Numbered from the stretch's first letter, positions 9,038 to 18,342 are shown. The stretch is DNA of 64,000 nucleotides from Pseudomonas lutea (GCF_000759445.1 NZ_JRMB01000001.1:2232001-2296000); one strand, 5' to 3'. Notes: generated by a model not told the origin, from the sequence alone. Numbers and translations: made by a program.

Positions 9038-9081
9038 CGCTACTGCAGTAGCGAGCCATACGTGTAAAAATGTCGACCACC
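9038..9081 (+). promoter_or_regulatory. Putative operator region upstream of the TetR gene
   Basis: Two elements lie within 80 bp upstream of the TetR ATG. A perfect 16-bp palindrome, CGCTACTGCAGTAGCG, spans 9038-9053. ATGTCG-AC-CACCAT at 9070-9081 matches one full arm and four of six bases of the other arm of the palindrome at 11928-11941 before the SDR gene; the shared run is AAAAATGTCGACC. This fits autoregulation by the TetR protein, but it is inference. Confidence 0.5.
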
Positions 9082-9113
9082 ATTTCAAGCGCCACCGTCG
9101 GGAGGCTCGTTTC

Positions 9114-9677
9114 ATGCGTTACGCCGAAGATCACAAAGCCCAGACCCACCAGCGCATTCTGCATGAGGCGGCCGCGCGCTTTCGTCGTGACGGCATCGGC
9201 GCCACCGGTCTGCAGCCGCTGATGAAGGCGCTGGGTCTGACCCACGGTGGTTTTTACGCCCACTTCAAATCCAAGGACGATCTGGTCGAAAAATCACTGC
9301 GCTGCGCCGTGGATCAACTGCACGCTGCACGCGCCGAGAAACTGGCTGAAGACAGCTCCACCAAGGCCTTCATCGACATGTACCTGTCGATTGCTCATCG
9401 CGACCATCCGGAACAGGGCTGCCCACTGCCCACCATGGCCTCCGAGCTGGGCCAGCGTGGGCAGCCGAGCGAGATTACCGACGAACTGATGCAGCGCATG
9501 CTGGCAACACTTGAAGCCGGGATGCCGGCCAATGACCAGAGCAGCGACAAGAGCGTGATGCTCATGTCCGGCCTGGTGGGGGCAATGGTGCTGGCCCGCA
9601 GCGCGAAAGACCCGGCACTGGCCGAGCGAATCCTGCAGACCACCCGCGAGCAGCTCAAGGCTCTGGCCGAAGGCTGA
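9114..9677 (+). CDS. TetR-family transcriptional regulator
   Basis: The 187-residue protein has an N-terminal TetR helix-turn-helix (residues 10-55: THQRILHEAAARF, LMKALGLTHGGFYAHFKSKDDL) and a helical ligand-binding domain. I chose the ATG at 9114 because GGGAGG precedes it and the helix-turn-helix begins ten residues later; the longer frame from 8928 is implausible. It converges with the fabF paralogue, whose operon with the SDR gene starts about 2.2 kb away. An operator-like sequence shared between the two leaders suggests this protein represses itself and that operon. The ligand is unknown. Confidence 0.88.
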   Translation: MRYAEDHKAQTHQRILHEAAARFRRDGIGATGLQPLMKALGLTHGGFYAHFKSKDDLVEKSLRCAVDQLHAARAEKLAEDSSTKAFIDMYLSIAHRDHPEQGCPLPTMASELGQRGQPSEITDELMQRMLATLEAGMPANDQSSDKSVMLMSGLVGAMVLARSAKDPALAERILQTTREQLKALAEG

Positions 9678-9741
9678 TACCCACCTCCTGCTGCCTGCTC
9701 CCTGCCCTTTGCTGCAGGGAACCGGCATCTTCAGCAACGTC

Positions 9742-11016
9742 TCAGGGATGCCAGCGACGGAACAGCACGCTGGCGTTTACACCGCCGAAACCGAAGCCGT
9801 TCGACAGTGCATATTCGATCTGCATCGGGCGTGCTTCACCGTGAACGATGTCGATACCCTCCGCCGCCTCGTCCGGGTTCTCCAGATTGAGCGTCATGGG
9901 GGCGATCTGATCGCGTATGGCCAATGCCGTGAAAATCGCCTCAATGCCGCCGGCTGCGCCGAGCAGGTGTCCGGTCGCCGATTTGGTTGAGGTCACCGCC
10001 ACGCCATTCTGATCACCAAACACGGTTTTGATCGCCGCCATTTCACCCTTGTCGCCCACTGGCGTAGACGTCGCATGGGCATTGACGTGCTGGATATCGG
10101 CGGGCTGAATACCGGCCTGACGAATCGCCGCCTGCATTGCCCGACGCGCGCCGCTGCCGTCTTCAGGCCCGGCGGTCAGGTGATAAGCGTCTGCGCTGGT
10201 GCCATAGCCCACCAGCTCGACAATCGGCGTGGCACCCCGTGCGAGCGCATGCTCCAGCGTCTCGATGACGATGATCCCCGCGCCCTCGCCCATGACAAAC
10301 CCGTCGCGATCACGGTCGAAAGGCCGCGAAGCACGCGCAGGCGTCTCGTTAAAGCCGCTGGACAGCGCCCGTGCAGCAGCGAACCCGCCCAGGGCGACGC
10401 GATCGATACAGGCCTCGGCACCGCCGCAGATGGCCACGTCTGCTTCACCGTTGCGGATCAACCGCGCGGCATCGCCAATGGCCTGGACACCGGCGGCACA
10501 GGCAGTCACCGGCGCGCCAAGCGGGCCTTTGAAGCCATGCCGGATCGACACATGGCCGGCCGCCAGATTGACCAGGAACGACGGGATGGTAAAGGGCGAC
10601 AACCGCCGCGGCCCCCGTGTGTCGGTGATGCGGACGGCCTCGGCGATAGCACCGAATCCGCCGACACCCGCACCGATGATGGTCGCGGTACGTTCGCGCT
10701 CTTCTTCGGTCGATGGCGCCCAGCCCGCCTGAGATACAGCCTCCTGCGCGGCGCCCAGCGCAAACAGAATAAAGCGGTCCATCTTCTTCTGCTCTTTGGG
10801 CGGCGCGGCGGCGTCGGCGTCGAAACCGGCTTGCGGGTCCTCTTCAAGAGTGGGCACCGGACCGCCCACCTTGCCGGGTAGGTCCGCCACCGTCTGCTCG
10901 GGCAACTGCACGATGCCGGAGCGACCTTCCAGCAACCGCCGCCATACCGCCTCGACACCCGATCCCAATGGCGTTACCAGCCCCATTCCCGTCACTACGA
11001 TGCGACGCTCGCTCAT
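9742..11016 (-). CDS. Beta-ketoacyl-ACP synthase II paralogue (FabF-like)
   Basis: The 424-residue thiolase-fold enzyme has a complete Cys-His-His site: the nucleophile in TACAAGVQA (about residue 172), NAHATSTPVGD and KSATGHLLGAAGG. It should condense malonyl-ACP with an acyl-ACP. It is not in a fab cluster with acpP or fabD, so it is probably an accessory synthase for modified chain length or a specialised acyl product. The ATG at 11016 (MSERRIVVTGMG) follows GAAGGTG, so I dropped 15 residues of the longer frame. It lies 41 bp downstream of the SDR gene, and the two probably form one operon. Confidence 0.88.
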   Translation of the reverse strand: MSERRIVVTGMGLVTPLGSGVEAVWRRLLEGRSGIVQLPEQTVADLPGKVGGPVPTLEEDPQAGFDADAAAPPKEQKKMDRFILFALGAAQEAVSQAGWAPSTEEERERTATIIGAGVGGFGAIAEAVRITDTRGPRRLSPFTIPSFLVNLAAGHVSIRHGFKGPLGAPVTACAAGVQAIGDAARLIRNGEADVAICGGAEACIDRVALGGFAAARALSSGFNETPARASRPFDRDRDGFVMGEGAGIIVIETLEHALARGATPIVELVGYGTSADAYHLTAGPEDGSGARRAMQAAIRQAGIQPADIQHVNAHATSTPVGDKGEMAAIKTVFGDQNGVAVTSTKSATGHLLGAAGGIEAIFTALAIRDQIAPMTLNLENPDEAAEGIDIVHGEARPMQIEYALSNGFGFGGVNASVLFRRWHP

Positions 11017-11057
11017 GCGTTCACCTTCTTTAAGCTGTTTTGCCAATGCCGACGCCA

Positions 11058-11861
11058 TCACGCGTCCGCGGTTTTATAACGCTGCGCGGCATGCTGCAGC
11101 GACAGATTCGGGCCCAATGCCAGGCGCGCCTGGGTGAAGGCCTGCCAATCGGCAGCATCAGGCAGCGACGGAATGGTCACCAGCTCTTGCTGATCAAACC
11201 CGGCAAGGGCAGCGTCGACCATTTCGTCAACGTCCATCACCATCTCCGGCGGGAAAGCATTGATGTCCATACCCGCGCGCTCCCAGATTTCAGTCCGGGT
11301 CGCGCCGGGCATCACCGCTTGAACCCGTACGCCCTTCTCGCTTAGTTCAGTCGCTAAAGATTGGGTCAAGCTCAGTACGTAGGCCTTGCTGGCGGTGTAC
11401 ACCGCATTGAACCGCTCCGGCAGCATGGGCACGACGGACGCTATATTGATGATTGTCCCGTTGCCACGCGCCGCAAAACCGGCGGCTGCCGCCGATGCCA
11501 AGTGCGTCAGCGCGACAACGTTGAGCTGAATCAGGCGATCCACTTCGTTCAGATCGGCCTCGGCCAGCGGAGTGCTCGATGCCACGCCGGCGTTGTTGAG
11601 CAGCAAGGTGATTGAAGCATCCGAGCGCAGCCGTTGTTCGAGAGCGCTGACGTCATCAGGCTGAGTCAGATCGGCTTTCACGACCTCCACCTGAACCGCA
11701 TGCCTGGCCCGCAGATCAGTCGCCAGGGCTTCCAGCCGTGCCTGGTCGCGCGCAACCAGTATCAGATCGAATCCGCGCTGCGCCAGGCGGTCCGCGTAGG
11801 TGAAACCGATACCGGACGATGCGCCGGTGATTACAGCCTTGCCTTGGGTCTGAGTGCTCAT
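11058..11861 (-). CDS. Short-chain dehydrogenase/reductase
   Basis: The 267-residue protein is a classical SDR: cofactor motif TGASSGIG near the N-terminus, NNAG, and catalytic Ser/Tyr/Lys in NIASVV and YTASKAY. It should perform NAD(P)-dependent oxidoreduction of a carbonyl or alcohol. Co-transcription with a FabF-type condensing enzyme suggests a beta-ketoacyl substrate, a FabG-like step on the product of its neighbour, but this is not proven. GGAG lies seven bases before the ATG. The leader has two tight palindromes at 11902-11941. Confidence 0.85.
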   Translation of the reverse strand: MSTQTQGKAVITGASSGIGFTYADRLAQRGFDLILVARDQARLEALATDLRARHAVQVEVVKADLTQPDDVSALEQRLRSDASITLLLNNAGVASSTPLAEADLNEVDRLIQLNVVALTHLASAAAAGFAARGNGTIINIASVVPMLPERFNAVYTASKAYVLSLTQSLATELSEKGVRVQAVMPGATRTEIWERAGMDINAFPPEMVMDVDEMVDAALAGFDQQELVTIPSLPDAADWQAFTQARLALGPNLSLQHAAQRYKTADA

Positions 11862-11901
11862 GAACGTTCTCCGTGGATAGTGAGGTTAGCTGCGGAGGGA
11901 T

Positions 11902-11941
11902 ATTACGCTCGTAATTTAAAAAATAATATGTCGGTCGACAT
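11902..11941 (-). promoter_or_regulatory. Two 6-2-6 palindromes upstream of SDR-fabF; putative TetR operator
   Basis: ATTACG-CT-CGTAAT (11902-11915) and ATGTCG-GT-CGACAT (11928-11941) are perfect inverted repeats with 2-bp centres, 13 bp apart, 41-80 bp before the SDR start codon in an AT-rich stretch. The second reads AAAAATGTCGACCGACAT on the minus strand and shares AAAAATGTCGACC with the leader of the TetR gene. That is the pattern expected of a TetR operator. Confidence 0.55.
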
Positions 11942-11988
11942 TTTTATATTTGTTAGCTTGATAGCGAAAATTGTGGGCAGGCGGACGC

Positions 11989-12017
11989 AAAAAAAAGGCC
12001 GATCTGAGATCGGCCTT
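11989..12017 (-). terminator. Rho-independent terminator of the comEA-like gene
   Basis: AAGGCCGATC and GATCGGCCTT form a 10-bp stem with a 3-nt loop. The A-run to its left gives a U-tract on the minus-strand transcript, 15 bp after the stop codon at 12032. Confidence 0.9.
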
Positions 12018-12031
12018 TTGCTACGGGATGT

Positions 12032-12367
12032 TCAGTCAATGGAGAGCTTGTCGCGGTTTTTGTCCAGGAGCGCCTTGCCGATGCCCTTGACTTCGATTAA
12101 CTCGTCGACCGCCGTAAAGCCGCCATGTTCTTCACGGTACGCGACGATTGCGTTGGCCTTGGCGGCACCGACGCCGGACAGTTCTTTCTGGAGGATTTCC
12201 GCGCTGGCCGAGTTGAGATTGACCTTGGCACTCTGCCCGACTGGTGGGGCGGCGATGGCGGATTTGCTGACCTCTGCCGAAGGAACAGCAGCGGGCGCGG
12301 CCGTCACGGCGAGGGAAGTGCTCGCCAGCAATGCGAAGATCAGTGAGGACAGGTAAGAAGTACGCAT
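12032..12367 (-). CDS. ComEA-like helix-hairpin-helix protein
   Basis: The 111-residue protein has a signal peptide (about residues 1-23, ending VTAAPA), an Ala/Pro-rich linker, then a ComEA-type double helix-hairpin-helix. The core is [19 protein letters not shown], followed by YREEHGGF and [13 protein letters not shown]. These domains bind DNA without sequence specificity in the periplasm and help DNA uptake in competent bacteria; a role in uptake here is inference. A ComEA-like gene next to wbpM is, from memory, the common Pseudomonas order. A strong terminator follows. Confidence 0.85.
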   Translation of the reverse strand: MRTSYLSSLIFALLASTSLAVTAAPAAVPSAEVSKSAIAAPPVGQSAKVNLNSASAEILQKELSGVGAAKANAIVAYREEHGGFTAVDELIEVKGIGKALLDKNRDKLSID

Positions 12368-12564
12368 AAGTCATGCTCCATGGGCATCGTAAGTGGAAGC
12401 AGCATTCCTGAGCTGCTTCCCAAACCTAGCCGATGGCGGCGCTGCGTCAACGCAGGGATCGGTGACCGGATATGTACGTCACCGAGAGGCCTTTCAGCCC
12501 GGGCCCTGTCGCCTTGATGCGGTTCGGAACCACTGAGTAAGCAAAGGTTTCGCGGGTCCGCCGA

Positions 12565-14559
12565 TCACGGCTCTCGACGGCGCTGTTGATGAATCCAGTC
12601 GACAATTTCGCCCTCGGGCGCATAACCGCTGACGGTGTCGGCGAGAATTTGCCGAACCCGGTCATAGTCGTCATCGTCCAGCGCCTTGACCAACTGCGAC
12701 AGGCTTTGCTTGAACACGTCCCACGACAGGAAGTCTTCCTGTGCACTCATGATCATCGGGTGACGAGTCGCTGCCACGTTGTTGCCAATCAGCAGCTCCT
12801 CGTACAGCTTCTCGCCGGGACGCAGGCCGGTGAACTCGATGGCGATATCGCCCTGTGGGTTGTGTTCGGAGCGAATGCTCAAGCCCGACAGGTGCACCAT
12901 CTTTTCGGCCAGCTCGATGATGCGCACGGGCTCGCCCATGTCGAGCACGAATACGTCGCCGCCCTGCCCCATTGAGCCGGCCTGAATGACCAGTTGCGCC
13001 GCCTCGGGGATGGTCATGAAATAACGGGTGATTTTCGGATGCGTCACCGTCAGCGGCCCACCCGATTTTATCTGCTGGTGAAACAGCGGGATCACCGAGC
13101 CGGACGAACCCAGCACGTTGCCGAAACGCACCATGATGAACCGGGTCTTGTTGACCTGATGCACATTGGAGCGGTCGCCGAACATGACCGGCGCCGTCTC
13201 GCGGCTCAGCGCTTGCAACGTCAGTTCGGCCAGGCGCTTGGTGCTGCCCATGACATTGGTCGGGCGCACCGCCTTGTCGGTGGAGATCAGCACAAAGTTG
13301 GCCACACCCGCCTGCAATGCAGCCTGGGCGGCGTTGAGCGTGCCCACAACGTTATTGAACACGCCCTCGGCGATGTTGTGCTCGACCATCGGCACGTGTT
13401 TGTACGCCGCAGCGTGGTAGACGGTGTTGACCTGCCAGGTCTTCATCACATCCAGCAACTTGGCGTGGTTGCGGATCGAGCCGAGAATCGGCAGCACCTT
13501 GACCTTGAGCGACTCACGGGCAACACGCCGCTCCAGCTCCGTGAGGATCGTGTAGAGGTTGAATTCACTGTGGTCGAGCAGCAACAACGTGGTTGGCTTG
13601 AGCAGCAGTATCTGCCGGCACAGCTCCGAGCCAATCGAACCGCCCGCCCCGGTCACCAGCACGCACTGGTTCTTGATGCAGTGTTCGAGCAGTTCCTCCT
13701 GCGCAGGCACCGCGTCACGCCCCAGCAGGTCGGCAATGTCGACCTCCTGCAGATCGTCGACTTTCACGCGACCCGCCGCCAGGTCAGAGAAGTTCGGAAC
13801 GCTGCGAACGTGCAGCGGGAAGCCCTCCAAAAAGCCGAGGATTTCCCTGCGGCGCGCCCGCGCGGACGACGGGATGGCCAGCAGAATCTCCTGCGCACCC
13901 GTGACATCGATCATTTGCTGAATGTGCTTGGGCTTGTAGACCTGCAGGCCCGAAATCACTCGATTGGAGATCGAGTCATCGTCATCGATAAACGCGACTG
14001 GGCGCATGGACCGCCCCATGCGCAACGCCGCCACCAGTTGGTTCCCTGCAGCGCCGGCCCCATAGATCGCCACTTTGGGCAGGCCATCGTCGCGGGTTGC
14101 AAAGGGCACATGACGGGCGGCGGAGAACCAGTCGCCGAGAAAGTACTGTCGCATGGCCAGGCGAAGACCGCCGATCATCACCATGCTCAGCCACCAGTAA
14201 TTGAACATGACCGAGCGCGGCACGACATGCTGATGGTTACTGTAGAGGTAGACCACGATGCCGAGAATCAACGCCGAGAGGCTGACCGCCTTGATGATCG
14301 CAATCAGCGCGTCATTGCCGAAGTAGCGCATCACCGCACGGTACATGCCGAAACGGATGAACAAGGGGATCGCTACCACTGGCGCGCTTGCGAACAGCCA
14401 GGTGTGGATTTCAAGAGGATTGATGAGGTCATCGATGCCCAGACGCACCACAAACGCCATCCACAACGCGAACCAGATCAGACAGACGTCTGCGGCGACC
14501 TGCATGATCCGCTTGTGCCGGCGAGGCAAGGCCAGCAACGAAGTGCGTAGTTTTTCCAT
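12565..14559 (-). CDS. wbpM: UDP-GlcNAc 4,6-dehydratase, inner membrane (WbpM/CapD family)
   Basis: The 664-residue protein has four N-terminal transmembrane helices (about residues 15-125), a Rossmann-like domain with YGAGAAGNQLV, and a C-terminal SDR dehydratase domain. NAD-binding TGAGGSIGSELC and the Ser-Met-Lys active-site variant in STDKAVRPTNVMGSTKR (about 425-445) replace the usual Tyr-x3-Lys, as in WbpM. It converts UDP-GlcNAc to UDP-4-keto-6-deoxy-GlcNAc for QuiNAc/FucNAc residues of B-band O-antigen. I chose the ATG at 14559 (MEKLRTSLL) by resemblance to remembered WbpM N-termini; an ATG at 14562 and a GTG at 14574 are alternatives. The C-terminus VDWIHQQRRREP is also WbpM-like. 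Confidence 0.93.
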   Translation of the reverse strand: MEKLRTSLLALPRRHKRIMQVAADVCLIWFALWMAFVVRLGIDDLINPLEIHTWLFASAPVVAIPLFIRFGMYRAVMRYFGNDALIAIIKAVSLSALILGIVVYLYSNHQHVVPRSVMFNYWWLSMVMIGGLRLAMRQYFLGDWFSAARHVPFATRDDGLPKVAIYGAGAAGNQLVAALRMGRSMRPVAFIDDDDSISNRVISGLQVYKPKHIQQMIDVTGAQEILLAIPSSARARRREILGFLEGFPLHVRSVPNFSDLAAGRVKVDDLQEVDIADLLGRDAVPAQEELLEHCIKNQCVLVTGAGGSIGSELCRQILLLKPTTLLLLDHSEFNLYTILTELERRVARESLKVKVLPILGSIRNHAKLLDVMKTWQVNTVYHAAAYKHVPMVEHNIAEGVFNNVVGTLNAAQAALQAGVANFVLISTDKAVRPTNVMGSTKRLAELTLQALSRETAPVMFGDRSNVHQVNKTRFIMVRFGNVLGSSGSVIPLFHQQIKSGGPLTVTHPKITRYFMTIPEAAQLVIQAGSMGQGGDVFVLDMGEPVRIIELAEKMVHLSGLSIRSEHNPQGDIAIEFTGLRPGEKLYEELLIGNNVAATRHPMIMSAQEDFLSWDVFKQSLSQLVKALDDDDYDRVRQILADTVSGYAPEGEIVDWIHQQRRREP

Positions 14560-14670
14560 CATCCCCTCAGACACGCGTTCATGGTCCTTTCAGTCGACCC
14601 CTATGACGGCTATTGATTCCTGCCCCGCATGAGAACCGTGGTCGTCACCGTCAGCGCAGGCAGCTCGCAC

Positions 14671-15687
14671 TCAGCTCTTTTCCAGCGCTCCAGCCTTGAA
14701 GACGAAGGCCAGAACAAGCAACGGAGCATAAGCAATGATCACGCCGAGGGCACCGTCGAGCCCGAACCGGGCGACACCCACCGCGACCGGCAACAGCCAG
14801 CAGAGATTGATTACACCGACTGCGGACGTCACCGGAAGGTGCTTGCCAAATCGTCGCGAGGCGAATTGATAAGCATGACTTCTGTGAGCCTCATAGACCT
14901 TGTCGCCCCGAATGAGCCGACGGATGAGGGTTACTGTAGCGTCTACGATGAAAACCCCGAGGAGAATAAGCCATACCCACAAGAACTGCGAGGAAATCCA
15001 CGCACCCTGCAGCGACAGACAACCGAGCATGATGCCGAGGAACCCGCTACCGGCATCCCCCATGAAGATCCTGGCCGGCGGGAAATTCCAGATCAGAAAG
15101 CCGGCCACTGCGCAGGCGAGCAGGACGGGCAACCACATTAAAGTGGCAAAACCGCTCAGTGCGTAGATGATCGCCGCGCCGATGCACACGCAGATCGCCT
15201 CCACACTGGCGATCCCGTCGATACCGTCCATGAAGTTGTAAAGGTTGAGCAGCCACACCAGGTAGAAGGCCGCCAGCACGTTCACGACCAGGCCCCGAGC
15301 GAGCGTCATGCCGAACACATCGATCGCCGGAAGACCGCCCAGCCAGAACAACGCCCAGGCCGCTGCAAGGAAATGCCCCAGCAAGCGCCAGCGCGCAGCG
15401 ATGTGGCCGTGATCGTCAAGAAACCCCAATGCCGCAATCAGTACACCGGCCCCGAACATGGCGAGGAATGGATCACGCGCCATCAGCCCTGAAGAAAGCA
15501 TCCAGACCAGCGCAACCAGGTAACTGACCACGATGGCCACCCCGCCGCCGCGGGGCGTCGCAACGGTATGCGAGCTCCTGCCGTTTGGGATATCTAGCAG
15601 ACTCTTGTGAAGCGCATAGCGTCGCAACACATGCGTCAGCGCAAATGAAAACACCCCAACAGCGACCGCGACCCACCAATAATTCAT
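14671..15687 (-). CDS. wbpL: MraY/WecA-family undecaprenyl-phosphate glycosylphosphotransferase (WbpL-like)
   Basis: The 338-residue polytopic protein has about ten helices and the hallmark cytoplasmic motifs RSSHTVATPRGGG, NFMDGIDGIASVE (catalytic Asp pair) and IFMGDAGSGFLG. It should start O-antigen assembly by moving a HexNAc-1-phosphate (FucNAc, QuiNAc or GlcNAc) from its UDP donor to undecaprenyl phosphate. I chose the ATG at 15687 because MNYWWVAVAVGV opens the first helix and the codon overlaps the epimerase stop by 4 bp, indicating coupling. Location between the epimerase and wbpM supports WbpL rather than WecA. Confidence 0.88.
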   Translation of the reverse strand: MNYWWVAVAVGVFSFALTHVLRRYALHKSLLDIPNGRSSHTVATPRGGGVAIVVSYLVALVWMLSSGLMARDPFLAMFGAGVLIAALGFLDDHGHIAARWRLLGHFLAAAWALFWLGGLPAIDVFGMTLARGLVVNVLAAFYLVWLLNLYNFMDGIDGIASVEAICVCIGAAIIYALSGFATLMWLPVLLACAVAGFLIWNFPPARIFMGDAGSGFLGIMLGCLSLQGAWISSQFLWVWLILLGVFIVDATVTLIRRLIRGDKVYEAHRSHAYQFASRRFGKHLPVTSAVGVINLCWLLPVAVGVARFGLDGALGVIIAYAPLLVLAFVFKAGALEKS

Positions 15688-16652
15688 GCTCGATCCGTAA
15701 CCAGAAAATGCTCGACGGTCTTCTTCAGACCGTCCTCTACCGACACGGGCGGCTGCCATTGCAGCCGTCCGCGGGTTTTGCCGATGTCCACGCGCAGCGA
15801 GCCCAACACGCGTTCAGCCGCGGATTTGCGCCCCAGCAACGTGGCGCCGAGCATGATAAGGGATTCTGGAACGGGAATGAGCCAACTCGATGCCGGCAGA
15901 TGTCGCTTGAGCAGATTAGCCAGGTCACGTGTGGACAGATCCTGACCATCACTGACCAGAAATACCTCGTTGGCAGCGGCTGGATGATCCAGGCACACGC
16001 GGATGAGGTCGATCAGGTTATCAAGAGACACGAGACTGCGAGCATTGTTGACACCACCCAGCGGCAGTGGCACGCCGCGGCGCAGAGCGCGCATCAACTG
16101 CAGAAAGTTGGCTTTAACGCCAGGTCCGTAGACCAGCACCGGGCGGATGATCACGACTTCCATCGCGCTGCTTTTTGCCAGGGCCATAAGCCCCTGCTCG
16201 GCTTCGTACTTGGAGACCGCGTATGGATCGCTTGGCGCGGGTGTGTCGTCTGCATGAAAGCACTGACCACGCCCGGTCGACTCACCGTTGACCTTAATGG
16301 TGCTGATGAAGATAAAACGGCGAACACCAGCGCTGGCCGCCTGCCTGGCCAGGTTAAGCGTGCCGAGGGCATTGACCTCGCGGTACAGCGAAAGAGGGTC
16401 AGCCGCCGTGTCATGCATGACATGCACTCGCGCCGCCGCGTGGACAACCGTGTCAACGCCCTGCAGCACCGGCTGCCATTGAGTGTCGGCATCCAGCGTC
16501 GCTATCACTGCATTCGTGACGTGGGAGTCAGTGTGGGCCATCGCCTTTCTGCTGACCGCGACGGTGTGTGTGTCCGACAGACCTGCAAAGTGCTCAACCA
16601 GCGCAGTCCCCAGGAATCCGGAACTGCCCGTCACCAGGATCTTTCTGGTCAT
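15684..16652 (-). CDS. NAD-dependent sugar epimerase/4-reductase (WbpV/WbpK-like)
   Basis: The 322-residue extended SDR has TGSSGFLG for NAD(P) and Tyr-x3-Lys in YAVSKYEAEQ. AAARVHVM is characteristic of the WbpV/WbpK group. In P. aeruginosa those enzymes reduce the WbpM product to UDP-QuiNAc or UDP-FucNAc. With wbpM and the wbpL-like transferase adjacent, the three genes form a coherent route from UDP-GlcNAc to the first lipid-linked sugar. QuiNAc and FucNAc cannot be told apart by eye. Start at 16652 (MTRKILVTG), shortening the frame by 28 residues; the stop overlaps the next gene as ATGA. Confidence 0.85.
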   Translation of the reverse strand: MTRKILVTGSSGFLGTALVEHFAGLSDTHTVAVSRKAMAHTDSHVTNAVIATLDADTQWQPVLQGVDTVVHAAARVHVMHDTAADPLSLYREVNALGTLNLARQAASAGVRRFIFISTIKVNGESTGRGQCFHADDTPAPSDPYAVSKYEAEQGLMALAKSSAMEVVIIRPVLVYGPGVKANFLQLMRALRRGVPLPLGGVNNARSLVSLDNLIDLIRVCLDHPAAANEVFLVSDGQDLSTRDLANLLKRHLPASSWLIPVPESLIMLGATLLGRKSAAERVLGSLRVDIGKTRGRLQWQPPVSVEDGLKKTVEHFLVTDRA

Positions 16653-16775
16653 ATCCGGTCCATGCGATTGTTGATTTGAGGCGAGCCCGCGCTGCCGATT
16701 GAAAGGCAGCGGAGCCATTGAAGAGGGGTTGGCCAACGGTGCTGCCGTTCAGGCAGCCGCCGTTGGACCGATGTA

Positions 16776-18149
16776 TCACTTGCTGGCGAGCAATGCTTCG
16801 ATTTCTTTGACCTTGGCTTCGACAAGGCCTGGGTCACGACGGCTTTCGACGTTCAGGCGCAGCAAAGGCTCGGTGTTCGAACCGCGCAGGTTGAAACGCC
16901 ACTCGGCGAATTCAAGGCTGATGCCGTCGGTCTTGTCGATGTTCGAGCAGGACGGGGAGTAATGATCGAGGATCTTGGCGATGACGGTTTTGACGTCGTC
17001 GACCTTGTAGTTGATTTCGCCGCTGCACGGGTAAGCCGCCATGCGCTCGTCAACCAGCTGCGAGAACTTCTTGCCGGATACCGACATCAACGCAGCGACC
17101 AACAGCCAAGGGATCATGCCGCTGTCGCAGTACGCGAAATCGCGGAAGTAATGGTGTGCACTCATCTCGCCACCGTAGACAGCGTCTTCCAGGCGCATGC
17201 GCTCCTTGATGAACGCGTGACCGGTTTTGCACAGCACTGGCGTACCGCCCGCTTGCTCGACCTGGTCAATCGTGTTCCAGGTCAGTCGCGGATCGTGGAT
17301 GATCTTCGAACCCGGATGTTGCTTGAGCAGCATCTCGGCCAGCAAGCCAACCAGGTAATAGCCCTCTACGAAACGACCCTGTTCGTCAAAGAAGAAGCAG
17401 CGGTCGAAGTCACCGTCCCAGGCCAGACCCAGATCGCAACCGTGCTTGAGCAGCGCGTCGCGGGTGATGCTGCGATTTTCCGGCAGCAGCGGGTTGGGTA
17501 CGCCGTTCGGGAAGTTGCCATCCGGTTCCGCGTTGATGATCACCCATTCGAACGGCAGCTGGGCGCGGATAGCGTCCAGCGCAGGACCCACTGCACCGTT
17601 GCCCGGATCGGCGAGAATTTTCAACGGACGAAGCTCGGCGCCTTTGACATAGGTCAGCAGGTGCTCGATGTAAGCGGTTTTATCCGGCTTGGACTGGACA
17701 CTACCGTGCTGAGCTGCAGCCTGACCGAAATCGCCTGCATCAACGCGCTGGCGAATGGCATCCAGGCCGGTATCACCGCTGATGGGACGGGACGATTTCT
17801 GCACAAGCTTCATGCCGTTATAACCCTTCGGGTTATGACTGGCGGTAACCATCACACCGCCGTCTGCGGCGTAGTGGCTTGTCGCGAAATACACTTCCTC
17901 GGTCCCACACAGGCCGATGTCAATGACATCTGCGCCAGCTTCCTGGATCCCTTTGATCAAGGCCTGAGCCAACGCCGGGCTTTCGAGACGCATGTCTCGG
18001 CCCACCACGATATTTTTGGCACCCAGCTCAACGACCATGGACCGCCCGATGCGGTACGCAATGTCGTCATCCAGATCATTGGGCACCTGACCCCGGATGT
18101 CGTAGGCCTTGAAGCAGCGAGTCTCAATAGCAGGAAAGTCCGAACTCAT
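16776..18149 (-). CDS. Phosphomannomutase/phosphoglucomutase (ManB/CpsG family)
   Basis: The 457-residue alpha-phosphohexomutase has all four signatures: entry AYDIRGQ, phosphoserine loop TASHNPKGYNG (about residue 100), metal loop DGDFDRC and the phosphate-binding loop near the C-terminus (RGSNTEPLLRL). It interconverts mannose-6-P and mannose-1-P, probably glucose phosphates too, feeding GDP-mannose-derived sugars of LPS or exopolysaccharide. ATG at 18149 gives MSSDFPAIETRCFKAYDIRG; the longer frame is not credible. It is the promoter-proximal gene of the small O-antigen locus. AlgC is a related paralogue usually found elsewhere. Confidence 0.88.
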   Translation of the reverse strand: MSSDFPAIETRCFKAYDIRGQVPNDLDDDIAYRIGRSMVVELGAKNIVVGRDMRLESPALAQALIKGIQEAGADVIDIGLCGTEEVYFATSHYAADGGVMVTASHNPKGYNGMKLVQKSSRPISGDTGLDAIRQRVDAGDFGQAAAQHGSVQSKPDKTAYIEHLLTYVKGAELRPLKILADPGNGAVGPALDAIRAQLPFEWVIINAEPDGNFPNGVPNPLLPENRSITRDALLKHGCDLGLAWDGDFDRCFFFDEQGRFVEGYYLVGLLAEMLLKQHPGSKIIHDPRLTWNTIDQVEQAGGTPVLCKTGHAFIKERMRLEDAVYGGEMSAHHYFRDFAYCDSGMIPWLLVAALMSVSGKKFSQLVDERMAAYPCSGEINYKVDDVKTVIAKILDHYSPSCSNIDKTDGISLEFAEWRFNLRGSNTEPLLRLNVESRRDPGLVEAKVKEIEALLASK

Positions 18150-18342
18150 GTGTAGATACCTATGCGACGAAAAAAACCCGAAGGTTCCTCTGTTCAGTAA
18201 AAGCAGCTCAATGGCGAACTGCACGCAACCCTCGCGCCTGACAGCTTGAGGCGTGGGTTAGGCATTGAAAAAGAAGATTAGTTATAGAGGCGCTTGTAAT
18301 TATCTTTGGCGCGAGCCGTGACAGCCGCGCGCACCGATTCTA

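Noticed and set aside
9038..9053. CGCTACTGCAGTAGCG as the main TetR operator
   Set aside because: It is a perfect palindrome, but no copy was found before the SDR-fabF operon, whereas ATGTCG/CGACAT is shared; kept only as a secondary candidate.
12447..12746. 99-codon frame downstream of wbpM
   Set aside because: Overlaps the wbpM 3' end out of frame; no protein character or start signal.
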